6,040 nt of DNA from Flavobacteriales bacterium (lineage in GTDB: Bacteria; Bacteroidota; Bacteroidia; Flavobacteriales_D; Crocinitomicaceae). Every line of letters starts with the position of its first letter. Position 1 is the first letter of the stretch. This document shows positions 1-6,040 of the stretch, piece after piece. The notes under the pieces are model-generated. The model had not been told where the DNA came from. It did not search any database and saw nothing but the letters and a program-made list of their open reading frames with translations. The translations under genes were made by a program, and so were the position numbers. The DNA lies in the NCBI GenBank assembly GCA_947496835.1, contig CANMFV010000069.1:1-6040 (forward strand), read 5' to 3'.

Positions 1-703
1 CGCTGCGCATGTCGTAATAAGCCTTCCATGTTGCATTCGGGCTAATGTAATTAAATTGAAATCCAGCGGTGCAAGATTTAGTCACATCCACTTCAACCAC
101 TACCTCAGAATAATTAATGACTGGTTTGGAACGTTGGCTAATAATCTCTTGTTCGATTTGATTCATTTTCTTTTGAAGGTCCTCTAATTCCGCATAAATG
201 GCGGTTTCACGCGTAATGACTTCCGTGAGTTTTGTGTGCATGAACAAATATGCTTCTTTCAATTCGGTTATTTTCAATCCTTGATCTTGACCTTTCAAAT
301 CGCGGTTTTGCATCAATAGATTTTTATCCATTTCAAGAATGACGTATTCATCACGCAAGGCTTGATCTTTTTTATAAAGAATGTCTTTTTTGGCATTCAA
401 TGCATGAATTTCTTCATTGCTAATCTTTAAATCTTCAAAGTTTTTTCGTGTTCGAACCGAAAGAATTGTTACATCGCCCTGTGCTTTCACTTGAACGGTA
501 TTTGGATCGATAAAGTCAGTCAATTTCTGGAATACGATGTCCTGTCTACCTGCTTGCAAATCAATTTTCGCTTCGTGTTGTACTTGAGCTCCTGTAAAGA
601 ATACAGTGACTTTTTTTATGTGTGCAACAGAGGAAATTTCCTTTTGTGCAGTTGCATGAATGAGGCTAAATCCTATGATGAGACTTGCAATGATTTTTTT
701 CAT
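1..703 (-). CDS. MuiA-like exported protein with DUF4140/DUF4139 domains, N-terminal part
   Basis: The reading frame is open from an ATG at 703 to the left edge. It gives 234 residues of an unfinished protein, so the C-terminus lies outside the window. Residues 1-19 form a signal peptide (MKK, hydrophobic core, ATA before Gln20), so the product is exported to the periplasm or beyond. Residues 27-90 read as the DUF4140 N-terminal domain of the mucoidy-inhibitor MuiA family (KKVTVFFTGAQVQ, then DIVFQKLTDFIDPNTVQV). Residues 90-192 are charged and heptad-like, consistent with the coiled coil usual between the two domains. Residues 196-234 begin the DUF4139 beta domain, ending in the typical NATWKAYYDMR (W226, Y230, D231). 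The molecular function of the family is not established; the name comes from an effect on mucoidy. The gene lies 63 bases after the TPR-PD40 gene on the same strand and may be co-transcribed. No Shine-Dalgarno sequence is visible. The family call is good; the role is unknown. Confidence 0.85.
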   Translation of the reverse strand, partial: MKKIIASLIIGFSLIHATAQKEISSVAHIKKVTVFFTGAQVQHEAKIDLQAGRQDIVFQKLTDFIDPNTVQVKAQGDVTILSVRTRKNFEDLKISNEEIHALNAKKDILYKKDQALRDEYVILEMDKNLLMQNRDLKGQDQGLKITELKEAYLFMHTKLTEVITRETAIYAELEDLQKKMNQIEQEIISQRSKPVINYSEVVVEVDVTKSCTAGFQFNYISPNATWKAYYDMRS

Positions 704-717
704 GATTTGAGGTTTTG

Positions 718-749
718 TTCGTGTATGTAATAGATACGCATACAACGAA
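718..749. repeat. imperfect inverted repeat between the PD40 and MuiA-like genes
   Basis: TTCGTGTATG (718-727) is complementary to CATACAACGAA (739-749), giving a 10-bp stem with one bulged base and an 11-base loop. It sits in the 63-base gap just before the MuiA-like start codon, on the strand that would be transcribed. No T-run follows on either strand, so it is not a classical terminator. It could be an RNA-processing or stabilising hairpin in a bicistronic message, a 5' UTR element, or a protein-binding site. The complementarity is directly visible; any role is inference. Confidence 0.5.
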
Positions 750-766
750 GATTCCACATGGTTCAT

Positions 767-2134
767 TTATTTCATGAATGGAAAGGATTTTCCATTTAAA
801 TCCATTTGGAAGATGTTGTAATTGAAAAGTCCATCTAGTTCACTGATGCCAGCCATGACTGCTTTACCAAGATTTGGGTAATATTGAAAATGGGTATCGT
901 CGTTAACCGTGTTAAATGTCGCTCCTAAATTGATCGGGTTTGACCATTGATCTCCGTTTCGCTTGCAGAAATAGACATCATATCCCCCCATTCCGGGTAG
1001 CGCATCCGAACTAAAGAACAATAATTTTCCATCTTCGGTGACGAATGGTGTCGTTTCACGTCCAGTAGTATTGATAAATTCTGGTAAAGCTTGAACACTT
1101 TCACCCCAAATACCATTGGTTTCTGTGGCAACGAATAAATCAGTTAAACTTTTTTCAGCACGACGATCGGAAACGAAATACAATTCACGTTTGTATGTAT
1201 ATTCATCCAACATAAACGTATCTGACATGCAGGCCGAACCATCAAAAAAACTCGTGTTTACTCCAGGGATTTTAATGACTTTTTGTTCATCCCAAGCAAA
1301 TGGTTTTTCTGCCGTTAATTCGAAAATCTCTGAACTTTCAGTGGTTTTTTCTTTTGATGCAGACGTATTTAATGTCCCATAAGCATGAAGTCCATTTGAA
1401 AGAACGCAGTTTAAGGCATCAAAACCTTCCGTATTCCAATCTTGATCTTCCGAAAAAACAATTTTGTACGTTTTCGTGGTATCGTTCCAAATGGAAAAGT
1501 AAAAGTCCTCGAAATAACTTTGATCTTCTGGATTCACATTATCACCTTTTGATTCAGGATTTTTTGCTGTGAAATAAAGCGCTTGTCCATTTTGTGATAA
1601 AATCGGAGCGTATTCATCAAAGTTTGAATTGAATTCCTTGAAAGGTAAACGTAAAGACATGACCCCACTTTCTTGTTCTTTTTTAGCGAAGTTACATTGT
1701 TCGATTAGTGTTGGAATGTTGTATTCTTTGGCTAATTTCTCTCCAATTATTTTCGCGCAATTGGCATAATGAGCAATGGCAGAATCGAGGAGGTTCAAAT
1801 TGTGATGAATCTGACCAGCAAGTAACTCTAAATCGCCCATTAATTTTTTGTCATTGATTTTCAACGCTTCCGCAACATGTGTTTCAGCCTCATGAAAACT
1901 TTTGAAGTCAAATTCCACGCTGGCCAAGTAATACAAATTTTTGGCTGAACCTGGACTTATCACGTTGGCTTGTTTAAAGTTCATATAGGCATCACTTGAA
2001 AGTCCGATATTGTATAATTCAATACCATTTTCCAAAATTCGGGTTCCTTTGATTTGATCTTTTAATTTTACATCCGTTTGTGCAAACGAAATGGATGTTA
2101 AGGTTGTAAAAACTGCAAGGACAAGTGTTTTCAT
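767..2134 (-). CDS. secreted TPR and PD40 (WD40-like beta-propeller) repeat protein
   Basis: 455 residues when started at the ATG at 2134. The frame stays open to an upstream ATG at 2161, but the inner start gives a clean signal peptide (MKTLVLAVF to SFA, cleavage after residue 18) and is preferred. Residues about 30-150 are helical and TPR-like: ILENGIELYNIGLSSDAYMNF, then a repeat with LYYLASVEFDFKSFHEAE, then LELLAGQIHHNLNLLDSAIAHY. Residues about 168-450 hold PD40 propeller blades, for example DEYAPILSQNGQALYFTAK, RELYFVSDR, and a textbook blade with DGKLLFFSSDALPGMGGYD followed by WSNPINLG and VNDD. This resembles the N-terminal two-thirds of Bacteroidota PorE-type proteins, but the protein stops at PFMK with no OmpA-like peptidoglycan-binding domain. 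A role as an envelope scaffold is inferred from the family; no enzyme motif is seen. The gene is divergent from the NAGPA lipoprotein and upstream of the MuiA-like gene. Confidence 0.85.
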   Translation of the reverse strand: MKTLVLAVFTTLTSISFAQTDVKLKDQIKGTRILENGIELYNIGLSSDAYMNFKQANVISPGSAKNLYYLASVEFDFKSFHEAETHVAEALKINDKKLMGDLELLAGQIHHNLNLLDSAIAHYANCAKIIGEKLAKEYNIPTLIEQCNFAKKEQESGVMSLRLPFKEFNSNFDEYAPILSQNGQALYFTAKNPESKGDNVNPEDQSYFEDFYFSIWNDTTKTYKIVFSEDQDWNTEGFDALNCVLSNGLHAYGTLNTSASKEKTTESSEIFELTAEKPFAWDEQKVIKIPGVNTSFFDGSACMSDTFMLDEYTYKRELYFVSDRRAEKSLTDLFVATETNGIWGESVQALPEFINTTGRETTPFVTEDGKLLFFSSDALPGMGGYDVYFCKRNGDQWSNPINLGATFNTVNDDTHFQYYPNLGKAVMAGISELDGLFNYNIFQMDLNGKSFPFMK

Positions 2135-2244
2135 AGCAAAGTATTTTACACAAAATAACATAATCTCGGGCTTTCTCTAATCGAATTTTACGCTTGTTCT
2201 CAGCGCATGATTGTTAAAAACTCTAAATCCAACGAATCATGGGC

Positions 2245-2300
2245 ACTTAAATTTTTGCAAAACTTAGCCTTTCATTATTTCTTTTCAAGTAAATTTAAGT
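2245..2300. repeat. 10-bp perfect inverted repeat in the divergent intergenic region
   Basis: ACTTAAATTT (2245-2254) is repeated in reverse complement as AAATTTAAGT (2291-2300), with a 36-base spacer. The pair lies in the 182-base region between the divergent PD40 and NAGPA genes, with the right arm ending 16 bases before the NAGPA start codon. Because both arms are AT-only except at one base pair, chance occurrence is realistic. If functional, it could be a regulator site or a hairpin in the lipoprotein 5' UTR. I found no convincing Bacteroidota -33/-7 promoter pair in this region on either strand. Confidence 0.3.
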
Positions 2301-2316
2301 TTCATAAAATATTCTA

Positions 2317-3216
2317 ATGAACAAAAACCCCAATTATCATCGAAAACTGTTGAATTTACTCATGTCAGCATGGACGATTAGCATCTTGTTTTCATGCTCC
2401 ACAACTGAAAAACGAAAAGAGAAGAAAATAAAACCGATCGATTATTCTAATTGGGTGACACTTACAAAAGGGTTGCAATACCGTGAAATCAATGCATCTG
2501 TTAAATCTGAAATTGGCGACTCGAAAATATCCTTGGTACGGTTGGATAGAGATTTATTTGAATTTGATGTTTTTAGTGCAACAAATTATGATAGCATCCC
2601 TAAAAGTGTGGACAGATGGGCGAAAAAACATAAATTGAACATTGTGTTTAATTCAGGAATGTATAGTCAAGAAAATACATTGTTGAGTCGGGCATTTTTG
2701 AAATCGGGAAAACACGTTAACAATCCATCGATCATTGAGGATTTTAACTTAATGATGGCCATGAGTCCAAATGCGATTCACCGAGAGAACATTGAAGTTT
2801 TGGATTTAACCTGTGAAAATTTTGATCAAATCAAGAATGAATTTAATTCATATGCGCAGGGTCTTCGAATGATTGATTGTAACGGAAAGCCTATGTTTTG
2901 GAAGAAGAAAATTCAATCATGCAGTATGATCATTGCAGCGGAGGGAATAGACAACAAGTTTTACATCATTTTTTGTCGTTCACCTTATACTCACAATCAA
3001 ATGATTGAATTTATGTTGAAGATGCCTTATGGCATTCGAAATGCCATTTATTTAGAAGGTGGACCAGAAACAAGTTTGTTCATCGATGTAAATGGGCACC
3101 GCATTCAAAAGGTAGGCAGTTGGGTTTCTGATACATGGGAAAGTGACGAAAACAAACATTTTTGGAGCTTACCGAATGTGGTCGGTGTTAAAAATCGGAC
3201 ACAAAAGAACCAGTAA
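2317..3216 (+). CDS. phosphodiester glycosidase (NAGPA/DUF2233) family lipoprotein
   Basis: 299 residues. The N-terminus has a basic stretch, a hydrophobic segment (residues 11-25) and a lipobox-like LFSC with Cys27, so the mature protein is probably a membrane-anchored lipoprotein. The next ATG (codon 16) would leave too short a signal peptide, which supports the start at 2317. Residues about 55-295 match the NAGPA fold. They show LVRLDRDLFEFDVFSA (73-88), the conserved FNSGMY (111-116), and SRAFLKSGKHVNNP, followed by NLMMAMSPN and QGLRMIDCNGKP (181-192). They continue with SMIIAAEGIDNKFYIIFCRSP and the GGP signature region IYLEGGPETSLFI (244-256). The family is named after the human enzyme that removes GlcNAc from phosphodiester-linked sugars. 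Bacterial members are thought to act on glycan or cell-wall phosphodiesters, but the substrate here cannot be told. The usual LDGGP appears as LEGGP. The gene stands alone, divergent from the PD40 gene and convergent with the mtnA operon. Confidence 0.88.
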   Translation: MNKNPNYHRKLLNLLMSAWTISILFSCSTTEKRKEKKIKPIDYSNWVTLTKGLQYREINASVKSEIGDSKISLVRLDRDLFEFDVFSATNYDSIPKSVDRWAKKHKLNIVFNSGMYSQENTLLSRAFLKSGKHVNNPSIIEDFNLMMAMSPNAIHRENIEVLDLTCENFDQIKNEFNSYAQGLRMIDCNGKPMFWKKKIQSCSMIIAAEGIDNKFYIIFCRSPYTHNQMIEFMLKMPYGIRNAIYLEGGPETSLFIDVNGHRIQKVGSWVSDTWESDENKHFWSLPNVVGVKNRTQKNQ

Positions 3217-3255
3217 AACGTCCATTAACTGATATCAATCAGGTTCTTACTTGAC

Positions 3256-3286
3256 TTGACTCATGTCATGGTCGCATTTAGTGTTG
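3256..3286 (+). promoter_or_regulatory. weak Bacteroidota-type promoter match for the small RNA
   Basis: TTG at 3256-3258 is followed after 20 bases by TAGTGTTG at 3279-3286. The Bacteroidota consensus is TTTG near -33 and TAnnTTTG near -7 with about this spacing; the -7 element has one mismatch and the -33 element lacks one T. It would place transcription start at about 3290-3293, right at the beginning of the structured stretch. Such short motifs occur by chance, so this is supporting rather than decisive evidence. Confidence 0.3.
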
Positions 3287-3290
3287 CACC

Positions 3291-3464
3291 TTTGTATTGT
3301 TCAACGGAACATAGCAAATAGTGATACTGAGTGAAACGTACCAATCAATCTACGGTAGAAAATTCAACAGCAAGAGGAACAATCAGAACATGGGTTTAGT
3401 AAACAATTTCATTCCTCTCATACTCAGTAGGTAAAAGCCACTTTTTCGAGTGGCTTTTGTTTTT
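3291..3464 (+). ncRNA. candidate structured small RNA ending in an intrinsic terminator
   Basis: Between two convergent coding units lies a segment with no credible protein but much complementarity. Hairpin 1 is TGTTC (3298-3302) with GAACA (3307-3311) around an AACG loop. A long-range closing stem pairs TACTGAGT (3325-3332) with ACTCAGTA (3422-3429), all eight bases matching. Inside it, AGAGGAA (3373-3379) pairs with TTCCTCT (3412-3418), capped by GTTT/AAAC (3394-3397 and 3401-3404), with a minor CTA/TAG hairpin at 3350-3358. The closing stem ends three bases before a strong terminator. Start is inferred from a weak promoter match, giving about 170 nt. Nested stems around a large one-sided unpaired region loosely recall 6S-type RNAs, for which Bacteroidota have a dedicated family (6S-Flavo), but I cannot confirm membership. 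Alternatives are a 3' UTR of the lipoprotein gene or a short peptide mRNA. Confidence 0.45.
3433..3464 (+). terminator. rho-independent terminator
   Basis: AAAAGCCACT (3433-3442) pairs perfectly with AGTGGCTTTT (3449-3458) around the loop TTTTCG, followed by GTTTTT. This is a 10-bp GC-centred stem with a T-tract on the plus strand. It ends the candidate small RNA and any read-through from the lipoprotein gene. Read from the minus strand the stem also ends in TTTT, but without a further T-run, so it may only weakly stop the convergent operon, whose last stop codon is about 20 bases away. Confidence 0.85.
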
Positions 3465-3484
3465 AGAAAAAATCTTATAGGAAC

Positions 3485-4135
3485 TTATCGAATCATTTCT
3501 TGGTAACGTTGAATGTGTATGCCTTTCACTTCTTCACCAAGTGTTTTTATCATCGATTTCGCGATTGTTTCCGCGTGTATACTATGGTATTCGTTTTTAG
3601 GAAGAAGACGCAATCCTTCAAAAAGAAGCATTAATTTTTGGGCAACAAACTCAAGTGGTCTAGACTCTAACCTTGTTCCAATTAACATCGAAGGTTGATA
3701 GATGTAACAATTAGGAAATTGTATTTCTTTTAACGCTTCCTCGATTTCACCTTTCAGTTTGGAGTAAAAAATACGTGATTTAGTAGATGCACCCATCGCG
3801 CTAATCAAATGAACTGTTGAAATGCCATTTTCTTTCGCAAGTTTCGCCATGCCAATATTGATGCCAAAATCAATGTTTCGATAGTCCGTTAAATCTGGTG
3901 TTTTTTTTCGCGTGGTTCCGACGCAACAGTAAATCACATCACCCATAATTTGTTCTTTGAGTAAGGTGAGGTCCTGAAAGTCTGTAATGATTTGCTTCAC
4001 CTTTTCATGAAGTCCGTCAATTTTTCGGCGAACAAAAATACGAATTTCACTGACTTTCGTTTCTTTGATTAACTCGTGCAACAATGCATTTCCAATTAAT
4101 CCCGTAGCGCCAACAATAACAACTGATTTCTCCAT
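3485..4135 (-). CDS. NAD(P)-binding TIP30/HTATIP2-like atypical short-chain dehydrogenase
   Basis: 216 residues, a complete single-domain Rossmann protein with no signal peptide, so cytosolic. The N-terminus VVIVGATGLIG (residues 5-15) is the GxxGxxG dinucleotide-binding loop. IFVRRK (33-38) places arginines after the second strand, which usually favours NADP. VIYCCVGTTRKKT (67-79) matches the C-x-GTT segment of the TIP30/HTATIP2 and yeast FMP52 group. HLISAMGAS (109-117) supplies Ser112, and YSKLK gives Tyr124 and Lys128, the YxxxK pair of short-chain dehydrogenases. YIYQPSMLIG (144-153) is the usual following strand and loop. The catalytic set is intact, so an oxidoreductase activity is likely, but the substrate is unknown. 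Its ATG shares one base with the stop codon of the upstream hydrolase gene (TAATG), implying coupled translation as the last gene of the operon. Confidence 0.88.
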   Translation of the reverse strand: MEKSVVIVGATGLIGNALLHELIKETKVSEIRIFVRRKIDGLHEKVKQIITDFQDLTLLKEQIMGDVIYCCVGTTRKKTPDLTDYRNIDFGINIGMAKLAKENGISTVHLISAMGASTKSRIFYSKLKGEIEEALKEIQFPNCYIYQPSMLIGTRLESRPLEFVAQKLMLLFEGLRLLPKNEYHSIHAETIAKSMIKTLGEEVKGIHIQRYQEMIR

Positions 4136-5505
4136 TATTTAAATGATTTTATCCAAGTTAAAATATCTGACATGACAATTGGACTCATACTGGTTTCAAT
4201 CGTTGCATATTCTGAGATATTACATTTTATGCAAGGTTGTAAAAGGTGATTCAAGTCGTCATATGCCTTGAATGTAGACTGTCTTAAGGTATTTACATTC
4301 ATAGATTTCTTAAATCCAGTTTGACTTTCATCCCAACGCACTTGAATGTCCTTTTTCCCGTTGAGAATAAGCATGGGCATATCCACCGTTTTTAGGTAAT
4401 CAGCCGCTTGATAACTGAGAAATTCTTTTGCCCAATCACTGTTAATGAAAACACTCATTTCGGTGGCCATGTCATTCATCGATTTAGCTTCTTTGAAAGA
4501 GCTTGGAAGTTTCTCCCAAACTGTACCCAGCCAATTTTCATAATCCTTTAGAAATGAAACTGTTTCTTTTTTTAGAACGATGTTGACGGCCTCTTCAAAT
4601 AAACGGGAATTCCATTTTGCTTCCTCTTCGCTCATTCCTGATGCAATGGGAATATCGTATTGTTGATTCACCAAAACATCTTTTCCATTTGTGCCGACAG
4701 ATGCAGATTCAATTAAGAATCTAATGTCTTTTTCTTGTGCTGCTGCTCGAAGCCCAATAATTCCACCCTCGGAGTGACCATAAATCCCAATTGGATGTCC
4801 GGGATATTTTTTCTTTAAGTATGAGAAAACAGCAAGTAAATCATTGGTGAAATCCGTTTCAGTTGAAGAACCAAACTCTCCAGTACTTTTGCCCACCCCA
4901 CGGTCGTCATAGCGAAAAACAGCGATTCCATTTTTACTTAAATAATCAGCGAGTATCCAAAATGGTTTGTGTCCTACGAGTTCGCAATCTCTATCCTGTT
5001 GACCTGATCCCGAAACTAAAATAAAAATTGGGAAATTCGTTTCCTTAGGTAAAGTAAGCGTTCCGGCTATGCTGACCTTGTTATTCTTGATTTCCAGTTC
5101 CTTTGGCTCGTATGAAAATGGACCAACTGGATCTTGTGGACGACCCGAAACTTCCATGCGCGCTTGTTCTGTTTTCGTAAAAAAAACATCCCATTCAAGC
5201 CCGCTTTGTTTCATGATTCCCTGAAGGCTGTCGTTTTTCAATTTACCGGAAAAACTCAGTCCTAAGCGAGTCCAACGGAAAAACAAACTGTCCTTGAAAA
5301 TTGCGTATTCAACCATTTCCTCTGGTTTTAATTTAGGTTGATCTGGAAAGGATACTGTCACAGAACCATCTCGGCCGATTCCTTTAATGTCCAAATCCAT
5401 TAAAAAGGATTTTCCAGCTACTTTAAAGGAACTATGCCAAACACCCTCCAATTGTCCAAAAGAAACACTCGAAAGAAATACGAAAAGAACGATTAAGATT
5501 TTCAT
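4135..5505 (-). CDS. exported alpha/beta hydrolase (serine esterase-like) with N-terminal beta domain
   Basis: 456 residues. [17 protein letters not shown] is a signal peptide with likely cleavage before Gln18. Residues 19-112 are beta-rich ([16 protein letters not shown], then [17 protein letters not shown]) and look like the small accessory domain that often precedes these hydrolases. Residues about 135-455 form the alpha/beta hydrolase. They contain the oxyanion segment [11 protein letters not shown] (163-173), [13 protein letters not shown] (197-209), nucleophile elbow GHSEGG with Ser245, probable acid Asp386 in LNGKKDIQV, and His420 in DLNHLL, so the triad is complete. The lid region 270-370 is helical and acidic. 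A C-x-x-C pair (Cys425, Cys428) sits just after the catalytic His. An ester or peptide bond hydrolase in the periplasm is likely; the substrate is unknown. The start overlaps the stop of the mtnA-type gene by four bases (ATGA), and the stop overlaps the next start, so it is the middle gene of a coupled operon. Confidence 0.9.
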   Translation of the reverse strand: MKILIVLFVFLSSVSFGQLEGVWHSSFKVAGKSFLMDLDIKGIGRDGSVTVSFPDQPKLKPEEMVEYAIFKDSLFFRWTRLGLSFSGKLKNDSLQGIMKQSGLEWDVFFTKTEQARMEVSGRPQDPVGPFSYEPKELEIKNNKVSIAGTLTLPKETNFPIFILVSGSGQQDRDCELVGHKPFWILADYLSKNGIAVFRYDDRGVGKSTGEFGSSTETDFTNDLLAVFSYLKKKYPGHPIGIYGHSEGGIIGLRAAAQEKDIRFLIESASVGTNGKDVLVNQQYDIPIASGMSEEEAKWNSRLFEEAVNIVLKKETVSFLKDYENWLGTVWEKLPSSFKEAKSMNDMATEMSVFINSDWAKEFLSYQAADYLKTVDMPMLILNGKKDIQVRWDESQTGFKKSMNVNTLRQSTFKAYDDLNHLLQPCIKCNISEYATIETSMSPIVMSDILTWIKSFK

Positions 5506-6040
5506 GCTTCGTTGTATTCGGGGAAAAGTGACAAAATTCCCGCTTCATTTGCTGGACATATTCCACGTTCTGTGATAAGTGCCGTCACTAATCGAGCTGG
5601 CGTTACATCAAAACCGTAATTAGCAGCCTTTGTTGTTTCTGGACAAATCAACACCGAGTCAATTTGACCATCACTGCGTTTCCCTTGAATGTATTTCACT
5701 TCGTTTTGATCGCGTTCCTCAATTGGAATCTCAGTCAATCCGTCGCGAATAGTCATGTCTAACGTTGTCGAAGGCAATGCCACATAAAATGGAATGTGAT
5801 TGTCGTTTGCGGCCAATGCTTTTAAATAGGTTCCAATTTTATTGGCAACATCTCCATTTCTTGTGGTACGATCCGTTCCAACAATAACCATATCGACCAA
5901 GCCGTGTTGCATGAGGTGACCACCAGTATTATCCACGATCAATGTATGATCAATCCCATGTTTCGTTAACTCGTAAGCTGTCAAGTTGGAACCTTGATTT
6001 CTTGGGCGAGTTTCGTCCACCCAAACGTGAACCTTAATTC
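5502..6040 (-). CDS. mtnA: S-methyl-5-thioribose-1-phosphate isomerase (MtnA), C-terminal part
   Basis: The frame is open from the right edge to a TGA at 5502 and gives the last 178 residues of a protein about twice that size. The true start is outside the window; the GTG at 6020 is only an internal valine ([15 protein letters not shown]). The MtnA/eIF2B-like signatures come in order: DETRPRNQG and [25 protein letters not shown], then [33 protein letters not shown], and [17 protein letters not shown]. The Asp of VGTDR corresponds to the catalytic Asp240 of Bacillus subtilis MtnA; the partner cysteine would lie upstream, outside the window. MtnA converts methylthioribose-1-phosphate to methylthioribulose-1-phosphate in cytosolic methionine salvage. 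Closely related isomerases act on 5-deoxyribose-1-phosphate or ribose-1,5-bisphosphate, so the substrate is likely but not proved. It is the first visible gene of an operon with the hydrolase and the oxidoreductase; no other salvage genes are seen here. Confidence 0.93.
   Translation of the reverse strand, partial: IKVHVWVDETRPRNQGSNLTAYELTKHGIDHTLIVDNTGGHLMQHGLVDMVIVGTDRTTRNGDVANKIGTYLKALAANDNHIPFYVALPSTTLDMTIRDGLTEIPIEERDQNEVKYIQGKRSDGQIDSVLICPETTKAANYGFDVTPARLVTALITERGICPANEAGILSLFPEYNEA

Noticed and set aside
491..1572. Plus-strand open frames at 491-730, 1116-1382 and 1300-1572, and a minus-strand frame at 925-1131
   Set aside because: They lie antisense to, or in another frame of, well-supported domain-bearing genes and show no recognisable protein features.
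2135..2161. Nine-codon N-terminal extension of the PD40 protein from an ATG at 2161
   Set aside because: The extension MLFCVKYFA would precede and spoil a normal signal peptide; the ATG at 2134 gives a standard one.
2135..2316. Promoters for the divergent PD40 and NAGPA genes
   Set aside because: Near matches such as TAAGTTTC (2296-2303) and TTATTTTG on the minus strand lack a properly spaced -33 partner.
3229..3242. CTGAT/ATCAG hairpin after the lipoprotein gene as its terminator
   Set aside because: Only 5 bp with a 4-base loop and no T-run after it; too weak to call.
3263..3333. 23-codon plus-strand frame starting at ATG 3263
   Set aside because: It crosses the inferred RNA start, has no ribosome-binding site and shows no recognisable sequence; likely chance.
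3513..3698. Plus-strand 61-codon open frame
   Set aside because: Antisense to the conserved TIP30-like oxidoreductase; no start signal or family resemblance.
5387..5575. Plus-strand 62-codon open frame
   Set aside because: Antisense across the mtnA/hydrolase junction; a shadow of the real genes.
5502..6020. GTG at 6020 as the start of a 172-residue protein
   Set aside because: The frame and MtnA homology continue upstream (KVHVW) to the window edge, so this is an internal valine codon.

Overview
The window looks like an ordinary chromosomal stretch from a member of the Bacteroidota, probably Flavobacteriales or a relative. The support is an AT-rich composition, exported proteins starting with short MK-type signal peptides that end in SFAQ, TAQ or SFGQ, few Shine-Dalgarno sequences, and gene families common in that phylum (TPR/PD40 proteins, MuiA-like DUF4140/DUF4139 proteins, NAGPA-type lipoproteins). 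The genus call is inference only. No mobile element, CRISPR array, tRNA or rRNA was seen.

Layout. On the minus strand from 2134 leftwards lie a secreted TPR-PD40 protein and, 63 bases further on, the N-terminal part of a MuiA-like exported protein that runs off the left edge. Divergent from these, on the plus strand, is a lipoprotein with a phosphodiester glycosidase (NAGPA/DUF2233) domain (2317-3216). On the minus strand from the right edge is a tightly packed three-gene operon. It begins with the C-terminal part of an MtnA-type methylthioribose-1-phosphate isomerase. An exported alpha/beta hydrolase follows, with a 4-base ATGA overlap. Last is an NAD(P)-binding TIP30-like oxidoreductase, with a 1-base TAATG overlap. 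The overlaps imply translational coupling.

The gap between the two convergent units (3217-3484) is the least ordinary part. It holds a strong intrinsic terminator on the plus strand, preceded by about 140 bases rich in complementary segments, with a weak Bacteroidota-type promoter match at its 5' side. I read this as a probable standalone structured small RNA of about 170 nt. A 6S-like RNA is one possibility, but I cannot assign a family.

Functionally, the left half concerns the cell envelope (three exported proteins). The right half mixes a cytosolic salvage-type isomerase and a cytosolic oxidoreductase with an exported esterase-like hydrolase. No shared pathway is evident, so the operon may be only a housekeeping arrangement. 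I found no clear new defence, mobile or biosynthetic system; the RNA candidate is the item most worth following.
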